Shown: positions 1 through 11,617 of the stretch, in pieces
How positions within the stretch are numbered: position 1 is the first letter of the stretch
Layout: the number at the start of each line of letters is the position of its first letter
Assembly: GCA_016802295.1 (NCBI GenBank)
Contig: JAESIW010000180.1
Location: forward strand, 4,075,975-4,139,974
Length of the DNA: 64,000 bases
Origin: Brachionus rotundiformis
Lineage: Eukaryota; Rotifera; Eurotatoria; Ploima; Brachionidae
Reading direction: 5' to 3'
Made by a program: the position numbers and the translations under genes
The notes under the pieces: generated by a model
Told to the model about the DNA's origin: nothing
Seen by the model: only the letters and a program-made list of their open reading frames with translations
Database searches by the model: none

Positions 1-492
1 TTCGTTTTAAATTAACAAGCTTATAGTAAAAATTTAACTAAATAATAATTTAACTTTAAATTAATAATTATATTGAAGATTTAAAAATAAGCTTTTTTAA
101 AGGATAATTTTAATTATTTATTCGATGTAGAGTACAATTACAATTAAAAAATTTAAATCGAAAAAGCTGGACCAATGTGCCATTGATTAAATCTTTGAAC
201 GCTGGGTTTCTTTATACAATAATTGGGGTAGAAGTCTGAAAACTTCGAACATCTGACCAAACTGTAGGATGTTTAACACTAGAAGCACCAAACATTTCTT
301 GTTTTTTTAATCCAAAATATTAAAAAAAATAAATTGATTTTACCAAGTGATATATTTTCTTAAAGAAAAGCAAAAAATAAACATAATTCAAAAAAAAATT
401 TATTTATTTTATTTTTATTGATAGTTATAAAGATTATAATTATGCTTCTTGAGTTTAAACAGTTTAAAATTAATTGATAGACATATATTTTT

Positions 493-1460
493 ACCGATAT
501 CTCGAAAACGTTTGATGAAATCTCCCACACGAAATATTATTTAGGCTAAAACAATAAAGATTTGGTAAAATAAATGTAAAATGGATTGGTGACTTTATGT
601 GTGAACATATACAAAGAGTTGTTTCGTCATTGCTGTTATTTTTTTTAGTGACGATCCTAAAATTTGTGTAAGGTCTTACATCTAGGTAGATCTATCTCTA
701 AATTAAATTATGAAATCGATAAACAATCCGATGAAAGACAACCTTTTGCTAAAACATTTTGTGAGAAGGATCTTGGAATATTGATATAAAATGGGTCGTT
801 CAAATCAGACACAGTCTTGCTAAAGCGAGTTGGGTTAAATCAGAAAATCGTTTAAATTCCTTAACAAAAACAGCACTATACTTTTATACTAATCTCTTGT
901 TAGACCAAATATAGAATATGCCATCAGCTCATGGTATCCTTACTGTGTAAACGAAATAAATGAGTTGGAAAAATTACAAAGAAGAGCGACTTGACTGTCC
1001 CTTGAGTAAAGAACATTGAGATATTCTGACATGTTAAAAAGAATGGATTTGACCAATCTTCAAACGAGAAGAGTGAGAGGCGATCTTATCCAAATGTTTA
1101 AAATAGTTAATAATTAAGAGAAGGTGAATCTAATTAACGACGCTTGTTTGTATGCTTAAAGCAGATCTCATAATAGAACTATTTATAGAAGAAAAGGAAT
1201 TATTTTCATCAAAGATTTAATTTTCTTACAAACAGGATCACGACAATACCACGAAAATGGAACAAATTACTAACTGGCATAGTTAATGCACCGAATTTGA
1301 ACAGTCTTAAGGCTAAACTGGAAATCTGGATGAAAAACATTACATCATAATTAACATTATCTTTTCTTGACCTTATCTTTATCTTTTTTTTTTTCAATAC
1401 AACCACTTTTTTGTTTCCAAGAGAAACAAGTTATCATCACTCTATATTTATATTTATTTA
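493..1460 (+). mobile_element. Decayed non-LTR retrotransposon (LINE), reverse transcriptase remnant
   Basis: Broken reading frames on the + strand match successive parts of a LINE reverse transcriptase in order. About 493-545 reads DISKTFDEISHTKYYL, the finger region; about 580-625 reads KWIGDFMCEHIQRVV. About 645-670 reads FSDDPKICV, which corresponds to the F/YADD catalytic motif with A changed to S. About 890-1000 reads LVRPNIEYAISSWYPY then LEKLQRRAT, and about 1229-1345 reads PRKWNKLL and VNAPNLNSLKAKLEIWM, the usual extreme C-terminus. Frames are interrupted by stops and shifts, and the stretch between fingers and palm is shorter than normal, so it is dead and internally deleted. An A/T-rich tail of TATTTATTTATT type ends it near 1460. 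The order of motifs suggests the CR1/Jockey superfamily. Confidence 0.85.
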
Positions 1461-2240
1461 TTTTTAAAAAAGCGAATCTAATAAAATTGATAAAAAAAAT
1501 ATATAAATCATAAAAATTTAAAATCGTCAGATAAAATTTTTAATTGAAAAGAAAAAAATAAAAAACAACAGGAAGAAATTATTAAAATTATTTCTAGATG
1601 AATAATTCTTTTCACAAATGTTCCATTGAGATTCTTGAATAAGTTGAATATCCGGCTTTTTAACGCCACAATTTGAAAATCCGTTCCATGCCAATTCCAC
1701 TTGATTATTAAACTCCTGTACAAGATATAACTTGTAATCACCTAAACTAGGACAGCTAGAAAAGCAGGTCATATTTTTTGTCACTATGGCGCAGTTATAG
1801 GAAGGATACGGGCCAATCTCAAGATACTTTAGTTTGATTAAGAGATAAAGAGCGTTCGAACAATCAGGATAAAATTTTTGAGTAGCTGAATTACAGTTTA
1901 TTTCGGCATACAGAAATCTCCAATAGTATCGACTTCAATTAGGTCTGCTCAATCTGGTCTATTTCAATTTGGTTGAAGAATCCAATCTTTATTTTTTTTT
2001 TAGGTGATATATCTTTAGTGCACGAAGTGTTTATGTTGGCTAAGAGATAAATGTAACTTTGGGAAATTATAATATTAGGAAAAATCTATTCATTAAGTTT
2101 ATTCATAATTTTAGAAAGCTATCTCAATGTAATTTCAATATATTTAAAATATTTAGAAATGTCTTTAACTATTAATTTTTAAGCAATTTGAATTCAAACT
2201 CTTTTTTTAGATATTTACCAATTTTTAATCACTGTAAAAT
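1461..2240. other. Intergenic, no gene seen
   Basis: A+T-rich sequence between the LINE remnant and FIS1. Two overlapping minus-strand open stretches at 1508-1784 have no recognisable protein pattern. The part next to the FIS1 start presumably holds its promoter and 5' UTR. Confidence 0.5.
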
Positions 2241-2693
2241 ATGACATCAATAATGCTTGATGAGTTTATATCAGACGAAGAATTGTTCATAGCAAGAGAA
2301 AATTTCAATACAACCAAAAATCCAAATGAAACACAGAGATTTGAATTCGCGCTCAATTTGATCAGAAGCAAGCGCAAGCCAGACATGGAGGAAGGTTTAG
2401 AAATGTTTCAAAAATTGTCAACCGACACCAAAGATGATAATAGGAAAATTGATACTTTCTATTACATGGCAATTGGTCATACGAAATTAAATAACTACGA
2501 ACAAGCATTGAAATTTCTTCAGTCAATTCTCAATGTTCAGCCAACAAATGACCAAGTGAGAGATCTTTATATTGAAGTGAATAGAAGAATGAAAAATGAC
2601 AAACAAACCAAGCAGGGAATAGTTGGAAGTGTTGCCGCGCTTGGTCTTATTGGACTTGGGACATTCTTAGTCAAGAAGTTTCTTAGAACATAA
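2241..2693 (+). CDS. FIS1: Mitochondrial fission 1 protein (FIS1)
   Basis: A single-exon gene of 150 aa, matching the usual animal length of about 150. Fis1 is a tail-anchored protein of the mitochondrial and peroxisomal outer membrane; its cytosolic TPR-like helical bundle contributes to recruiting fission factors. The protein shows the N-terminal helix (about 4-30), the first TPR-like repeat (QRFEFALNLIRSKR, about 32-45, with MEEGLEMFQKL after it) and the second (FYYMAIGHTKLNNYEQALKF, about 73-92). A C-terminal membrane anchor of about 20 residues follows (GIVGSVAALGLIGLGTFLV, about 125-143), ending in a short basic tail KKFLRT, the mitochondrial tail-anchor pattern. The ATG at 2241 gives the expected N-terminus. 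The absence of introns contrasts with most neighbours. Confidence 0.95.
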   Translation: MTSIMLDEFISDEELFIARENFNTTKNPNETQRFEFALNLIRSKRKPDMEEGLEMFQKLSTDTKDDNRKIDTFYYMAIGHTKLNNYEQALKFLQSILNVQPTNDQVRDLYIEVNRRMKNDKQTKQGIVGSVAALGLIGLGTFLVKKFLRT

Positions 2694-3718
2694 GTTCAGT
2701 TTGACTTTTCAACCAGAAAAGATTCTATAAGCTTTTGTTAATTAAAAAATCCTTTTTTTTAAAACTGTTATAAAACTGTTATAATTTAGATTTTTTTTTA
2801 TATTTCCTTAATTAGAAATTAATTTTTGAGCTTGAAAAAATGGTAAATTTTAAATTTGACTTTGGTAACAATATAAAAAAAATTAATTTAATCTTTGTTT
2901 TTTACTTAAACTGGTACTTAATTAAAAAGAGAACTTTATATCGCTTTATTATTTAAAGTTCAATTGATAATATTGAATGTAAATTATATTCAACTTTTTT
3001 ATTAATTTTTTCAAATAATTGGATGATAAAATATAAATTTCATTTCAATTCTTGGTAATTTTTGAATGAATGACTCATTTACATAATCTCATATCTGTTA
3101 CATCTGATAGGCTTTTTATCATATAAATCCGTTTTTCATTTAAAAATCTATAAAAATATTTAGCTTTTTACAAATAATTTTGAAAGTGAGTCTTTTTTTG
3201 TGATAAATTTCTTTAATCAATAATCCCTGATAATTCTTCTAAGTCAATCAGGAAGATCTTTAACCATCAAAATAATTAATTAAATTACACTTTCGATATT
3301 AAAACAATTTTATGGTAAAACTTGCAATTTTTAATTACTGATTAACTTAAAAAATTAAAAAATAAGGACGGACGGCTAATTTTTTTCAGTTTAAATAAAT
3401 TGGAACCACGTTGTTTTAAAATTGTTTCAAGACAACCAAATTTAATTTTAAATTTTTTTTTTAAATTTAATTAAAAATTCATAATTTTATTTCGGCAAGT
3501 TTATTTTTAAATCTAATTATCCAAACTGGCACTTTAAGCTTATTTCAAATTTGATCTTATTCAAAAATCAACTCCTCTTTCCAAAATCAAAATGGACAAA
3601 AATAGGTGAATTATATTCATTTATTTATTTTAATAGATAAATATTTTATTTAAAAAGGATAAGATTTAATATTTTTCTCTATACATTGAGTCTGGTATTA
3701 ATTTCGAACACTTTGGCA
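2694..3718. other. Intergenic, no gene seen
   Basis: Very A+T-rich, with no coding pattern. A possible tiny first exon of the next gene lies at 3591-3604 (ATG GAC AAA AAT AG, donor GTGAAT). Confidence 0.5.
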
Positions 3719-4528
3719 ATGAATTCGGATGAATTGTCCAGCGAAGAGTCGGACATGATTGAATCGGACCTAAAAAAATATCATAAAAGGCTTGAAACTA
3801 TAGATGGAGTTGAAATAGCCAGCTCTTACAAGGAATACTTGGACTTAGCACTAGGCGATCTCGAAGACAGATTGAAAAAAAGCAATTTAAAATTGACCGA
3901 CTTCAAGGAAAGAATCTACAAGCGAACCAACCTATTAAGACAAATCGAACATGAGATAGAAAAGCGTAAGGACTATTCTCTCCAATTGAGCGAAAAGGAC
4001 AAATTTTTGAGAACCAGACTGATCCGAAACACCGAAATGAAGTCGGCATTGCAAAATTTGGCCGACATCGCGGGCTACAAACTAAACTCGATTGAAAAGA
4101 ACCAATATTTTGGCGATTCTAATTCGTCCGAGAACCTGAGCTCAATTTTAAACGAAGATGATGCCCAATTGGTAAATAGCAGAAATTTGACCAATGTTTT
4201 AGTGGATAAATGGGAAAAATCAAAAAATAGCAGCACTTATACCAGATACATTGAGATGGCCTATGCTGAAGTTGACTCTATTTTGGCCACTGATAAGCAA
4301 ACATTGATTGATGTGATCCGCAAGCTGAAAACAAATGAATATAAGCTAAAAGAATTGGAACAATTGAGAAATAAAGTGAATTCAAGTTTAGCGCGTTTAA
4401 ATGAGCTTGAGACAAGTTTGTCAAATCTGATAAGTCACGATTTACAAATATCTAATACAGTGAAACTGCTTGAGAAACAAATGCTCCAATTTAATCAAGA
4501 AAATATGAATTCAAAAAAAAACGATTAA
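3719..4528 (+). CDS. Coiled-coil protein of unknown family
   Basis: The ATG at 3719 gives 269 aa, starting MNSDELSSEESDMIESDLKK. Most of the chain is predicted helical coiled coil with heptad-like spacing of L/I and many K/E: about 20-95 (DLEDRLKKSNLKLTDFKERI and on), a serine-rich break near 130-145 (GDSNSSENLSSIL), and a second coiled coil at about 185-260. No catalytic motif, signal peptide or membrane segment is seen. I do not recognise the family; kinetochore, augmin-like or other cytoskeletal assemblies are possible but unsupported. The open frame extends upstream to 3689, and an exon 3591-3604 joined to 3691 (86-nt intron, GTGAAT..GAG) would keep frame and add about 14 residues, so the true N-terminus is uncertain. 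Confidence 0.6.
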   Translation: MNSDELSSEESDMIESDLKKYHKRLETIDGVEIASSYKEYLDLALGDLEDRLKKSNLKLTDFKERIYKRTNLLRQIEHEIEKRKDYSLQLSEKDKFLRTRLIRNTEMKSALQNLADIAGYKLNSIEKNQYFGDSNSSENLSSILNEDDAQLVNSRNLTNVLVDKWEKSKNSSTYTRYIEMAYAEVDSILATDKQTLIDVIRKLKTNEYKLKELEQLRNKVNSSLARLNELETSLSNLISHDLQISNTVKLLEKQMLQFNQENMNSKKND

Positions 4529-6997
4529 ATTAAAATCGATTTTATTGATTTTCTCAAACCTGAATAATTTAATTTTATAAATAAAAAATGAAATTTTAAT
4601 TTTTTTAAGGTATTCGAAAATCACCATTTAGCGTACAGAATTTACTTATTATTTTCTTGAGGACATGAGCATTTCTTTTTTACCTTAAAACATAAAAAAA
4701 AATTTTATAAAAACCCTTAAACATGATTTATTAAAAGTGTTCAAGTTATGTAAAAATATAAATACTTAATACCATTGATACCTTAGGCATGTTTAATTTT
4801 AATAACCTTTTTTAATGTATACTAATAATTTTCAATAAAAACAACAACTAAATTTAAATAAAGGAAAAAGATAAAAGACTTTGTATAAAAGAAAAACGCT
4901 TAGGAATTTAACATTTTAAGCAAATAGAATATTTTGAGCCTCAAACTGAATAAATCTGTAATTCTTATTTAGAATTTTTTCATAATATTACGAAACTCGT
5001 GGTATTTCAAAGCGTAAAAGTTGTTGATTTATTTAATTTCTAAATTTAATTTTAGAATAATAAACATTTTAATTTTTCATTAAAAAAATTAGTTAATATT
5101 TATCAATGTTTTTAGGGGTTTAAAAGCTTTCTAGTAATCGTTTATTTAATCTCCTTTATACGGTAATAACTATGGTGATTTTGCTTGAATCGAATTATTT
5201 ACTTTTCCATAATTGCAAACCTTATCCAAATACTGGATTTGGTAATATTCTGGTAAAATTTTAATTTTTCAGATTTTTTTTTTTTAAATTAATAGCAAAT
5301 TTTAATGTCAAGAAATGTCAATATTTTTTGTAAGTTAAATTCAAAATTTTCTTTTTTCTGGCAGTATCTTAAATTTAGTGAATAAAATGTTATTTTTACA
5401 CCTGTCACCAATTTTTTTTCTCAACGCTATTTTAAGTATGTATCAAATAATTTTCTTTGAATACTAGATTATTATGTGAACTATGGTCAGCATTCCTTTT
5501 TTAAATAAGTGTCAACAAAATTTATTCAATTAGTCTAAAATTTCTTAAATTTCTTAAATTAAAATATTTAAATTTTTTAATTTATGCATTTGGAAAAAAA
5601 TGGAAAAACATTCTAGATTTTTTTCTGACTTTATTACTAAATTAGCTTTTCAATCAGCTAATTCTTAGCAGTTTTTCTCTAATAGCCGTGACTTTATTGT
5701 TTAAATTTATTCTATTTATCTCAAATCGGCCTCATTTCAAAGGATTTTATTACTCGTTTTACCTTTTATTCGAGATACTCTTTAAGTAGCTTTGATCTAG
5801 GCATTTTACAAGGCCTTGGACTGGCAAAATTGTCTTTTTCTTTTGTGACCGTCTAATCTTAATTTAATCGATAAAAATAGATGCTAAATCTTGAATAAAT
5901 GTAACCCAATAGTCATTTAATTAAATCCTAGTAATTAAAAAAAGAGAGACTAATTAGAAAATCTAAATACATATTATCTCCTTTCAAAAATGTTTTTTCT
6001 ATTTGGATCAATGAACAGATTTTCAAAGGTTTTTCTAAAATGATAAACCGCTCAGCGATTTTTCTGTCTTTCTATCAAGACTGGATATGATTTGGTAATG
6101 CTTTCAAGGGAATCTCAAAATCCAGAATTTTATTCTGAAATTAAATAATCTAATCTTTGGCGAATTCAAACAAGAAAATACTTCATATCGTGTGTTATTT
6201 TTGAATGACACAATCAACTCGGATATTTCACTACGTTTATATATTTTTTCACAAAACTACAAATAAACTAAGCAATTAAACTACGTCAAAAATAGTTTAA
6301 AAAGTCATGAGTTTATTAAAAATTGATTTATTTAAAAAAAGAGAGAGAATTCAGTTTATAAGGCTTTTATTTTTATTTTGGTAAAACGAGCCATAAAATT
6401 ACGTGACTCAGATTTGGTCAGATTGGCTCGGGCTTTAAGTTGTTTTTGTAGCCAAAAAAAATTTGGCTAAAAAATCAAATTTTTTACAAGTCACTGGCTA
6501 GCTTTCGAATTCGCATCGCACCATTTGACCAAATTCACCTTTTTTGTTTATTTTCATTCTAGTATGTTTTTAACTATTTACTTTTAGGGCCGGGAAAAAC
6601 AACTAATATTTTTTTTTTCTAATTTTAAAAATTAAAATTTTTACCGAGTTTAAATCACATTTAAATAATGCAACAATAATGCTGCTACATAGCTAAATAA
6701 GAACATAAATTATTTAATTTTTTTCTTTGTGCGCTCTCGTCCCATTGTTTCATTTTATAATTAGATTCAATTATCCAACATAAAAACCAAAATTAAATTT
6801 AAATTTAAAAAAAATCTATCTAATCCAATTTTATCAAGTCGTGTTATCTTTTAGACAATAATTAACTGTCCTAATTTTTTTTTGTAGCATATAGTCCTTA
6901 ATTATTTCTTTATTGTAGATATTTCCATGGTATTTCGGTATTAGATATTTAAAAAGTAGTAGTCCGTCTAAATTTCACAAAAAAAAATAATTTAAAA
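4529..6997. other. Intergenic, no gene seen
   Basis: About 2.5 kb of A+T-rich DNA. An AATAAA near 4579 could serve polyadenylation of the coiled-coil gene. Homopolymer runs are frequent; I see no conserved coding stretch, RNA gene or clear repeat. Confidence 0.5.
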
Positions 6998-8393
6998 ATG
7001 GGGTAAGTGATTTTTTATTTTATTAAAAGATTGCTAATTTTTATTCAAATAAGAGAACAACCATTGTTCACATGCAAGGCCCATGTGTTCCAGTTGGAGC
7101 CTGAGATGAAAAAATCATGGATAGCTTTGAGCACTGCTGCTGTTAATGTTCAAATTTTTCATGACCCTATTAAAAATATATACCGAATTGTATCAGTGGA
7201 AGGTACTAAGGCATTAATAAATAGCATAGTTACCCCACGTATGACATTTACAAAGACATCTCAAAAATTTGGCCAATGGATTGATTTTAAGCTCAATCTA
7301 GTATATGGTCTAGGCTTTGCCAACGATGTTGAACTCAATAAAGTATTTAAAGAGTTTATTTTATTTTTCTTTTTAGTTAGTTTTTTTGTTTTAGTTCGTA
7401 GACAAATTTAAAGAAATAAAGGAAATGACCCGAAGCACGGCTACAATACTCAGGCCACATGAAAGAAGCAACAGTTGTGAGATAACAAATTTAAACAGAC
7501 ATGTGAGAGCCTTTGTCTACAATTAATTTTTATTAGATTTAATTACTAAAATTTAAAATGATTCTCAAAAATTTCATAATATACTCTTAAGGTATTTATT
7601 TCTTGAGCTATTTGGTATTTTTTGTTATAAGAGTTAACTTTTTTTTTCTATTCTTGGAAAAATAGACAAGATTGTTTTAAATGTCAAGTTTTTAATTAAA
7701 AATTTGGTTTAAATGATCCAAATTTGGATTAAAAGACTCGCCTTTGATAAATATAATTTTCATTAAAAGGGACATGATAAGGATTAATTGACATTTTAGT
7801 TATTTTAAGGAACTAAGTTATTTACAAGTAGAAAATAATTATTCTCAATTAGCCAATTTTTTTATTTTATTTAAAATTAAATATTTGTTTAACCTAGGTT
7901 TTGAATGACTCCAATGATTCCAATGATGTGCAATTGAAAATAGAGAATGAAAAGCTTCGCGCTGCCCTCACTCAAACCACTCAGAACACAAGAAAAATAG
8001 AGGACGAAATGCACATACTGAAAACAAATAATATGCGGTTGACTGCCGCGTTGCAAGAAAATCAGACCAACATGGAAATTTGGCGAAAAGAGCTGCAGTT
8101 CTACAAAGACGAATGTGGCCGACTTAAAAACTTGAACTCATCCAATAGCTCCAAAAATGGTAAAACATGTGTATTTATTGTTTCTTATTTTATGTAAATA
8201 TTTGTGGTGTTTAGATTCTGACCAAGTTTCGTCATCGACAAATTTTATAAGTCCGGTCAATCAGCCAAATGGACAGAGCAACATGCGGCTGAAATATGAA
8301 CTAGTACAATTGACTGATGATTTTGACCGAAAATTTGCCGAGTTGTTGGAAATTAGAGAACAATTGAGAAAAATAATAAACGAGGTCACTTAA
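6998..8393 (+). CDS. HOMER: Homer scaffold protein (WH1/EVH1 plus coiled coil)
   Basis: Five exons: 6998-7002, 7054-7342, 7395-7502, 7898-8159, 8215-8393, giving 280 aa. Homer proteins bind proline-rich ligands (in other animals mGluR, IP3 receptor, Shank) through the WH1 domain and tetramerise through the C-terminal coiled coil at postsynaptic and calcium-signalling sites. The first exon is only ATGGG; splicing produces MGEQPLF, the classic Homer start. WH1 spans about 1-110 with TPRMTFTKTSQKFGQW and VYGLGFAND strongly conserved. NNMRLTAALQENQTNMEIW, in exon 4, matches the conserved start of the Homer coiled coil. At 280 aa it is shorter than vertebrate long Homers (about 350), with a shortened distal coiled coil. 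Introns are 51, 52, 395 and 55 nt. If intron 3 is retained, translation stops soon after at 7533, a WH1-only form like Homer1a. Confidence 0.93.
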
Positions 8394-8837
8394 ATATAAA
8401 TTTTTTAGGAAAAAATTTACATAAATTTAATGATGTAAATTAGTATTAAAATAATTTGACATATTGCCAAAGACCGTTCTATCTGCTTATAAGTAATTGA
8501 AATATTTTAATTTGTTTTTAAAATGTTCTTTTGAGAGTTTTCTCTTCCGAATTTTTTGGAACAGAATTTGTATAAAAAATATTTTCTAAAATAAATTTCA
8601 CTAATCAATTTTTTAAATTTGTTTTTTTTTTTTTTTATTGTAATGTATACAGACTATAAATTTGATTTTTAAATAAAAAATTGATTGATTTTTTTTCTAC
8701 TAAAAAATTTGTGTCATATTTATTAATTTATCTCAACTGGTAACCAAAACAATCTGCCAGCTCAGCAAAATATTCATTTTCAAAAACTAATTTTTTTATT
8801 TGAAAATTTACTATTCAAATAAATTTAATTTAAAATA
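8394..8837. other. Intergenic, Homer 3' end to next start
   Basis: A+T-rich with long T runs; several AATAAA-like sites near 8585 and 8670 could end the Homer transcript. No gene seen. Confidence 0.5.
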
Positions 8838-11253
8838 ATGATTAGTATCATATTTTTTTTTGGATACGTCAATATTGGCTTATCGGACAATGTAGTGGGC
8901 ATTTGTGACAGAACTTCAGCAAAAAATTGGACCAATTTCCATCTAAATGAGACAATTTTTTATGACAACAACACTTATTTAAACAATGACTTCAATTCTT
9001 CGTTTAAAAAATGCTTCAGTGATTGCTGTTCTGAAAAAGGTACTATTTTTAATTTAAATTTAAAATTAAAATAAGTTATCAAACGAGTATAAGAGTCGCC
9101 ATAAATATTAGAAGTGAATAATAATTTAAAAAAATTAATACGTGGTAAATTAAATCTGAAAATAACTTTAAATTTACTTTAATTACTTTTTATTAAAAAA
9201 AAGCAATTTGAAATCCAAATTTGTATTTAATTCTGTGCAGTGAAGAGTCCTTATAATAAATATTTTTATTTTTAATTTTTCAAAGATATTGTTGAATATG
9301 TCTCAATTAAAATGCATTCAAAATTTTTTACTCGAATATCAGCCCTTTATGTTATAAACATTTTTAAGGCGAATAAACCATCTTCTATTAATGTGAATAT
9401 TTTCTCTGGATACTTTAATGAATTCTAAATTAATTTTAAAAATCACAAAAAGGATCATTTTTGAGGTTTTAAAATTTTAATAAATTTCCAATTTCCTGTT
9501 TGTATCTGTTGGGCTTAAAAAAAGATAAAAATAAAAGGATATAGATATTTCAGTAACAAAATTTTTTTATATTCAAACAATTCTTAAAAGGGTATCGAGT
9601 GTTATTTATTTTTACAATTTAAAAGATAAATTGAAAAAGCAGTATTATTGCATTTTGAATGAAATTAAGTAATTCTCTAATTAAGTTTTGCTCTATAAAT
9701 TTTTAACTTTAACTTTAATTAGTCTGGCCAACACTAATTTGTTTGCCTTAGTGTAATTATCTTCTTTTTACACCTTGTTTTTTGGTAGCGTTGGATGCGG
9801 CCAGAGCAAACCGATCCATTTGGCGGACGGTTTTTAGCTGTCGCTTGACCGATCAGCTAGACGATCCAACTTTATGACCACAAAAAAATACAGGCGGTCC
9901 AAATATGGGATTTAAAATAAATTAAGAAAATTAAATAACTAGCAAGAATAAAAATATCATTTTAATTTTAGATAATAATAATTCTAATTAAATTTCTTAA
10001 TTATTTAATTCAATTTTTTTTTATTTAGTTTATATTCCATATTTTTGACCGTATTTTTTGTTAGAAAATAAGTTATCCATAATTTTGAAAAATTTTTAAA
10101 GATTTTTTTAGGGTCTCCTTAACCACCACACACTCAAGTATGACCAACACACATTCAATTCCTGATAAGCACACAACTGAAAAACACACATCTAATATGT
10201 GTTGTTAAGTTAAAAAAAAACTTAAAATTTTCTGTTCGCCCTCTGGTTATGCTTGTACCAATAGCCCTATTGAGTCATTTAATCAGTCAACAAAACGAAG
10301 AACGCTTAGCATATTAAAATATTTAGATTGTTAACAGGATCTGACCAAATACTATTCAATTAATCTTGACGAATTTAGTTCTGTACCAACTGTTACTACA
10401 GCTATGTCAAAACTAGAAAAAAATAAAAATTAATAAATTTAAAAGAGTTGAGGCTAAATTGAATAATTATTATGTAAAATATTTTGTAAACATTAATAAA
10501 CAATCTTGTTCTTGTAAATATTATATAAAATGGAATATTTAATTTGTGTGTGCTGTTAAAACTGTGTTCTCATCAGGAATTGAATGTGTACCAGGGATAC
10601 TTGGTGACACAATATTCCCTTTTTTAACCTGACATTTTTTAGATCTAAATTGTAGTTTTATTTTATTTGATTACTCTACAACAATATGTTCTAAGTATTC
10701 TTGTCAATATCACTGTAAGCAGATATTTTTATTAATCAATGAAACCAATAATACAAACCAATTAAGTTCAATCATGAGTACAGAACCAACCTTTGGTGAA
10801 CAAGGCAATATTTCGAATTCATTTAGTGACTTAATCGGAATAGATGAACCGGATATGTTTTTTAATATGACATCAAAAAGTGCAAATTCTTCAGTACATT
10901 TTCTAAACAGTTCAGAGTTGTTTTTCAATAGAAATAGCTCAAGTGTAAATAAACAAGTTTCAGTGGTTTGGAAGCAAAATGTGTCAGAATATTTAACACG
11001 AAAGATGTCTGACAACATAATTGATAATCAAGTTTTTAAAAAAAATCAATTTTATAAAAACGATTTAAAAAATTACATAAATAACAAAGATCTAAGTCCA
11101 AAAGATGTTGTCTATTCAAGCATTAATCTATTGACTGGAATTATTGTAATTTTGATAATCATTTGGATGACTACTGTGATGTGTATTCGTAGATATCGAA
11201 GAAGATCATACGATCAAATCGAGCTTTTAAATATCAATTCTTATTATGATTAA
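8838..11253 (+). CDS. MANSC-like single-pass membrane glycoprotein
   Basis: Two exons, 8838-9039 and 10643-11253, joined in phase 1 across a 1603-nt intron, give 270 aa. A short hydrophobic N-terminus (MISIIFFFGYVNIGLS) looks like a signal peptide. Eight cysteines follow at about 23, 59, 63, 64, 71, 83, 88 and 92, with spacing (CFSDCC..C..FDY..C....C...C) like the eight-cysteine MANSC domain of LRP11 and KIAA0319-type proteins. The linker is rich in N-glycosylation sequons (NMTS, NSSE, NRNSS, NVSE). One transmembrane helix lies at about 229-249, followed by a basic stop-transfer RRYRRR and a short tail with YDQI (YxxPhi) and ELL, possible endocytic signals. The exon junction falls inside the cysteine cluster and restores it, which supports the model. 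The MANSC assignment rests on cysteine spacing only. Confidence 0.75.
9788..9872. other. GC-rich imperfect foldback island in an intron
   Basis: About 85 nt of roughly half G+C inside an intron that is otherwise strongly A+T. GTTGGAT at 9790-9796 is complementary to ATCCAAC at 9864-9870, and AAACCG near 9808 pairs with CGGTTT near 9828, giving a nested hairpin. It could be a small structured RNA, a MITE relic or another insertion. I do not recognise it. Confidence 0.35.
10112..10625 (+). mobile_element. MULE-like transposon remnant with inverted arms
   Basis: Lies in the intron of the MANSC-like gene. Two arms, about 10115-10200 and 10550-10620, are imperfect reverse complements; both contain ATCAGGAATTGAATGTGT on the appropriate strand. 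Between them one frame reads YACTNSPIESFNQSTKRR near 10245-10300, like the NNPIESFN block of Mutator-type (MULE) transposases, and QSCSCKYYIKWNI near 10500-10540, like the CxC start of a SWIM zinc finger. Stops interrupt both, so it is dead. T-rich flanks of about 7-9 nt on each side could be the target duplication but are too simple to prove it. Confidence 0.6.
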
Positions 11254-11617
11254 AATAACTTTTATTTGAAAGAAAAACTTTTCGTGTTTTATTGTAAAAT
11301 TTTAATCCATAAGCATTTATTTAATTTTAGCGATGAGCCTTAATTTTTTAGCAAAATTAGATCTTGATTTTTTTAATATTCCAAATAGCTAAAAAAAAAA
11401 AATAAAAGTAAATTATTATCACTTAATCAAAATTATCTTTTTAAATAGTAATTCTTTTACTTATGCGGATAGATATTTAGGGATTCGGGTTATCATTTTA
11501 ATTCTTATTTTTCAAACAAAAAATATGAACGAACATTATAAAAAAATGTTAACAACAACTTTCAAAAGACATGAATTTTTACAACCTCAAGTAATTTTAG
11601 GTAATTTTAAAGGTAAA
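11254..11617. other. Intergenic, no gene seen
   Basis: 3' flank of the MANSC-like gene; A+T-rich, no coding pattern. Confidence 0.5.
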
